Shown here in pieces: positions 13,479 through 13,829 of a stretch of 13,829 nucleotides of DNA (the first letter of the stretch is position 1; each line of letters opens with the position of its first letter). The notes below the pieces were generated by a model. The model was not told where the DNA came from. It was given only the letters and a program-made list of their open reading frames with translations, and did not search any database. The stretch is taken from assembly GCA_002413075.1 (NCBI GenBank), contig DHWG01000156.1, positions 356 to 14,184 of the forward strand. The letters are read 5' to 3'. The position numbers and the translations under genes are program-made. This DNA comes from Desulfosporosinus sp. UBA5188 (GTDB taxonomy: Bacteria > Bacillota > Desulfitobacteriia > Desulfitobacteriales > Desulfitobacteriaceae).

Positions 13479-13545
13479 CCACAATAAAGCGAAAGCACTC
13501 TCCTTGAAATATATATTAAAGGAGAGTGCTTTCACTTTATTATGG
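13479..13545. repeat. 27-bp inverted repeat with 13-nt loop
   Basis: Arms 13479-13505 and 13519-13545 are complementary at 25 of 27 positions, and the inner 16 bp and more around gaaagcactctcctt are perfect. It lies in the 325-nt space between the divergent peptidase gene and the gene at 13759, which holds no other credible gene. There is no T-run after it on either strand, so it is not an ordinary terminator. It may be an mRNA 5' structure, a regulator site, or the remnant of a small mobile element. A TATAAT for the peptidase lies at 13463-13468 (minus) without a good -35. Confidence 0.7.
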
Positions 13546-13559
13546 TGTTGTGATAAAAT
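13531..13559 (+). promoter_or_regulatory. Possible rightward promoter overlapping the inverted repeat
   Basis: TTCACT (13531-13536) and TAAAAT (13554-13559), 17 nt apart, with TGA before the -10 giving a TGn extension. The -35 lies inside the right arm of the inverted repeat. If real, it would give a leader of about 190 nt before the gene at 13759. Confidence 0.35.
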
Positions 13560-13758
13560 ACATCATGCTGAGTGAGAGAAAAATGGATGTGCAGGAAAAT
13601 ATTGTACTGTGGAAATAGGGTAAAGGGAGAACGCCGTTTATTTCACTTTTGACTCCTACACCTTAAACCTCCCAAAGAAGGAAGAAAAATAGAATCGTAA
13701 GTATGATGTGAATTATTTTTATAGCAATGGTTCATAATAAAGAAAAAAAGAGGTTAAT

Positions 13759-13829
13759 ATGAAGATAAATTTTAAATTACGAAAAATATTGTTATTTTTG
13801 GGTTTCAATCTTATATTCTTAGCTATATC
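13759..13829 (+). CDS. Start of a membrane-anchored protein, cut by the contig end
   Basis: Only 23 codons are present. The sequence MKINFKLRKILLFLGFNLIF is a short basic stretch followed by a hydrophobic helix, as in a signal anchor or in the first helix of a chemoreceptor or sensor kinase. An AAGAGG site (13748-13753) lies 5 nt before ATG. The family cannot be told from this length. Confidence 0.55.
   Translation, partial: MKINFKLRKILLFLGFNLIFLAI

Noticed and set aside
13434..13500. Sporulation sigma-K promoter (CATAGTCTA) before the peptidase gene
   Set aside because: The -10-like CATAnnnTA is present on the minus strand, but no AC motif is found at the -35 distance.
13565..13618. Short frame starting MLSERKMDVQEN
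   Set aside because: There is no ribosome binding site before the ATG and it ends after 17 codons, so it is probably chance.

Overview
The window looks like one draft contig from a low-to-moderate GC Gram-positive (Firmicutes). The signs are strong AGGAGG-type ribosome binding sites, GTG starts, compact stem-loop terminators, a purine riboswitch, an SdpR/SdpI pair, a YtrA-type GntR/ABC operon and a lipoprotein with a Firmicutes-style lipobox. The molybdenum-hydroxylase operon and the DUF6483-like gene fit an anaerobic clostridial lineage (Peptococcaceae such as Desulfosporosinus would fit), but that is an inference from family memory. Bases 1-31 are not genomic: they match the Nextera read-1 transposase adapter, so the window starts at a library or contig end. 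The right end also cuts a gene.

Left part (32-1600): the end of an ArsR-type autorepressor (sdpR) overlaps sdpI, a six-helix immunity protein. A bidirectional hairpin follows, facing a tiny convergent gene (956-1048, minus strand) that encodes a 30-residue peptide with nine Arg, four Trp and no acidic residue. A 97-residue gene of unknown function with a very strong ribosome binding site lies on the minus strand at 1300-1593.

Centre (1734-5667): a sigma-A-like promoter drives a leader of about 290 nt containing a purine riboswitch aptamer whose specificity base is C (guanine/xanthine class). Downstream leader sequence can re-pair with the aptamer core. The leader precedes three tightly packed genes for a xanthine-dehydrogenase-family enzyme: FAD subunit, [2Fe-2S] subunit and molybdopterin subunit, closed by a strong terminator. 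Purine sensing and purine oxidation therefore fit together.

Right of this (5899-8313) a solute-binding lipoprotein is paired with a membrane-anchored alpha/beta hydrolase, with no permease beside it. At 8337-11169 a clear promoter and an overlapping inverted repeat precede a four-gene operon: YtrA-like GntR repressor, ABC ATPase and two membrane proteins. A DUF6483-like helical-repeat gene follows.

The last part (12042-13829) holds a 3'-truncated MsmK/UgpC-type sugar ABC ATPase, a minus-strand two-repeat peptidoglycan-binding M15 peptidase, a 27-bp inverted repeat and the first 23 codons of a membrane-anchored protein cut by the contig end.
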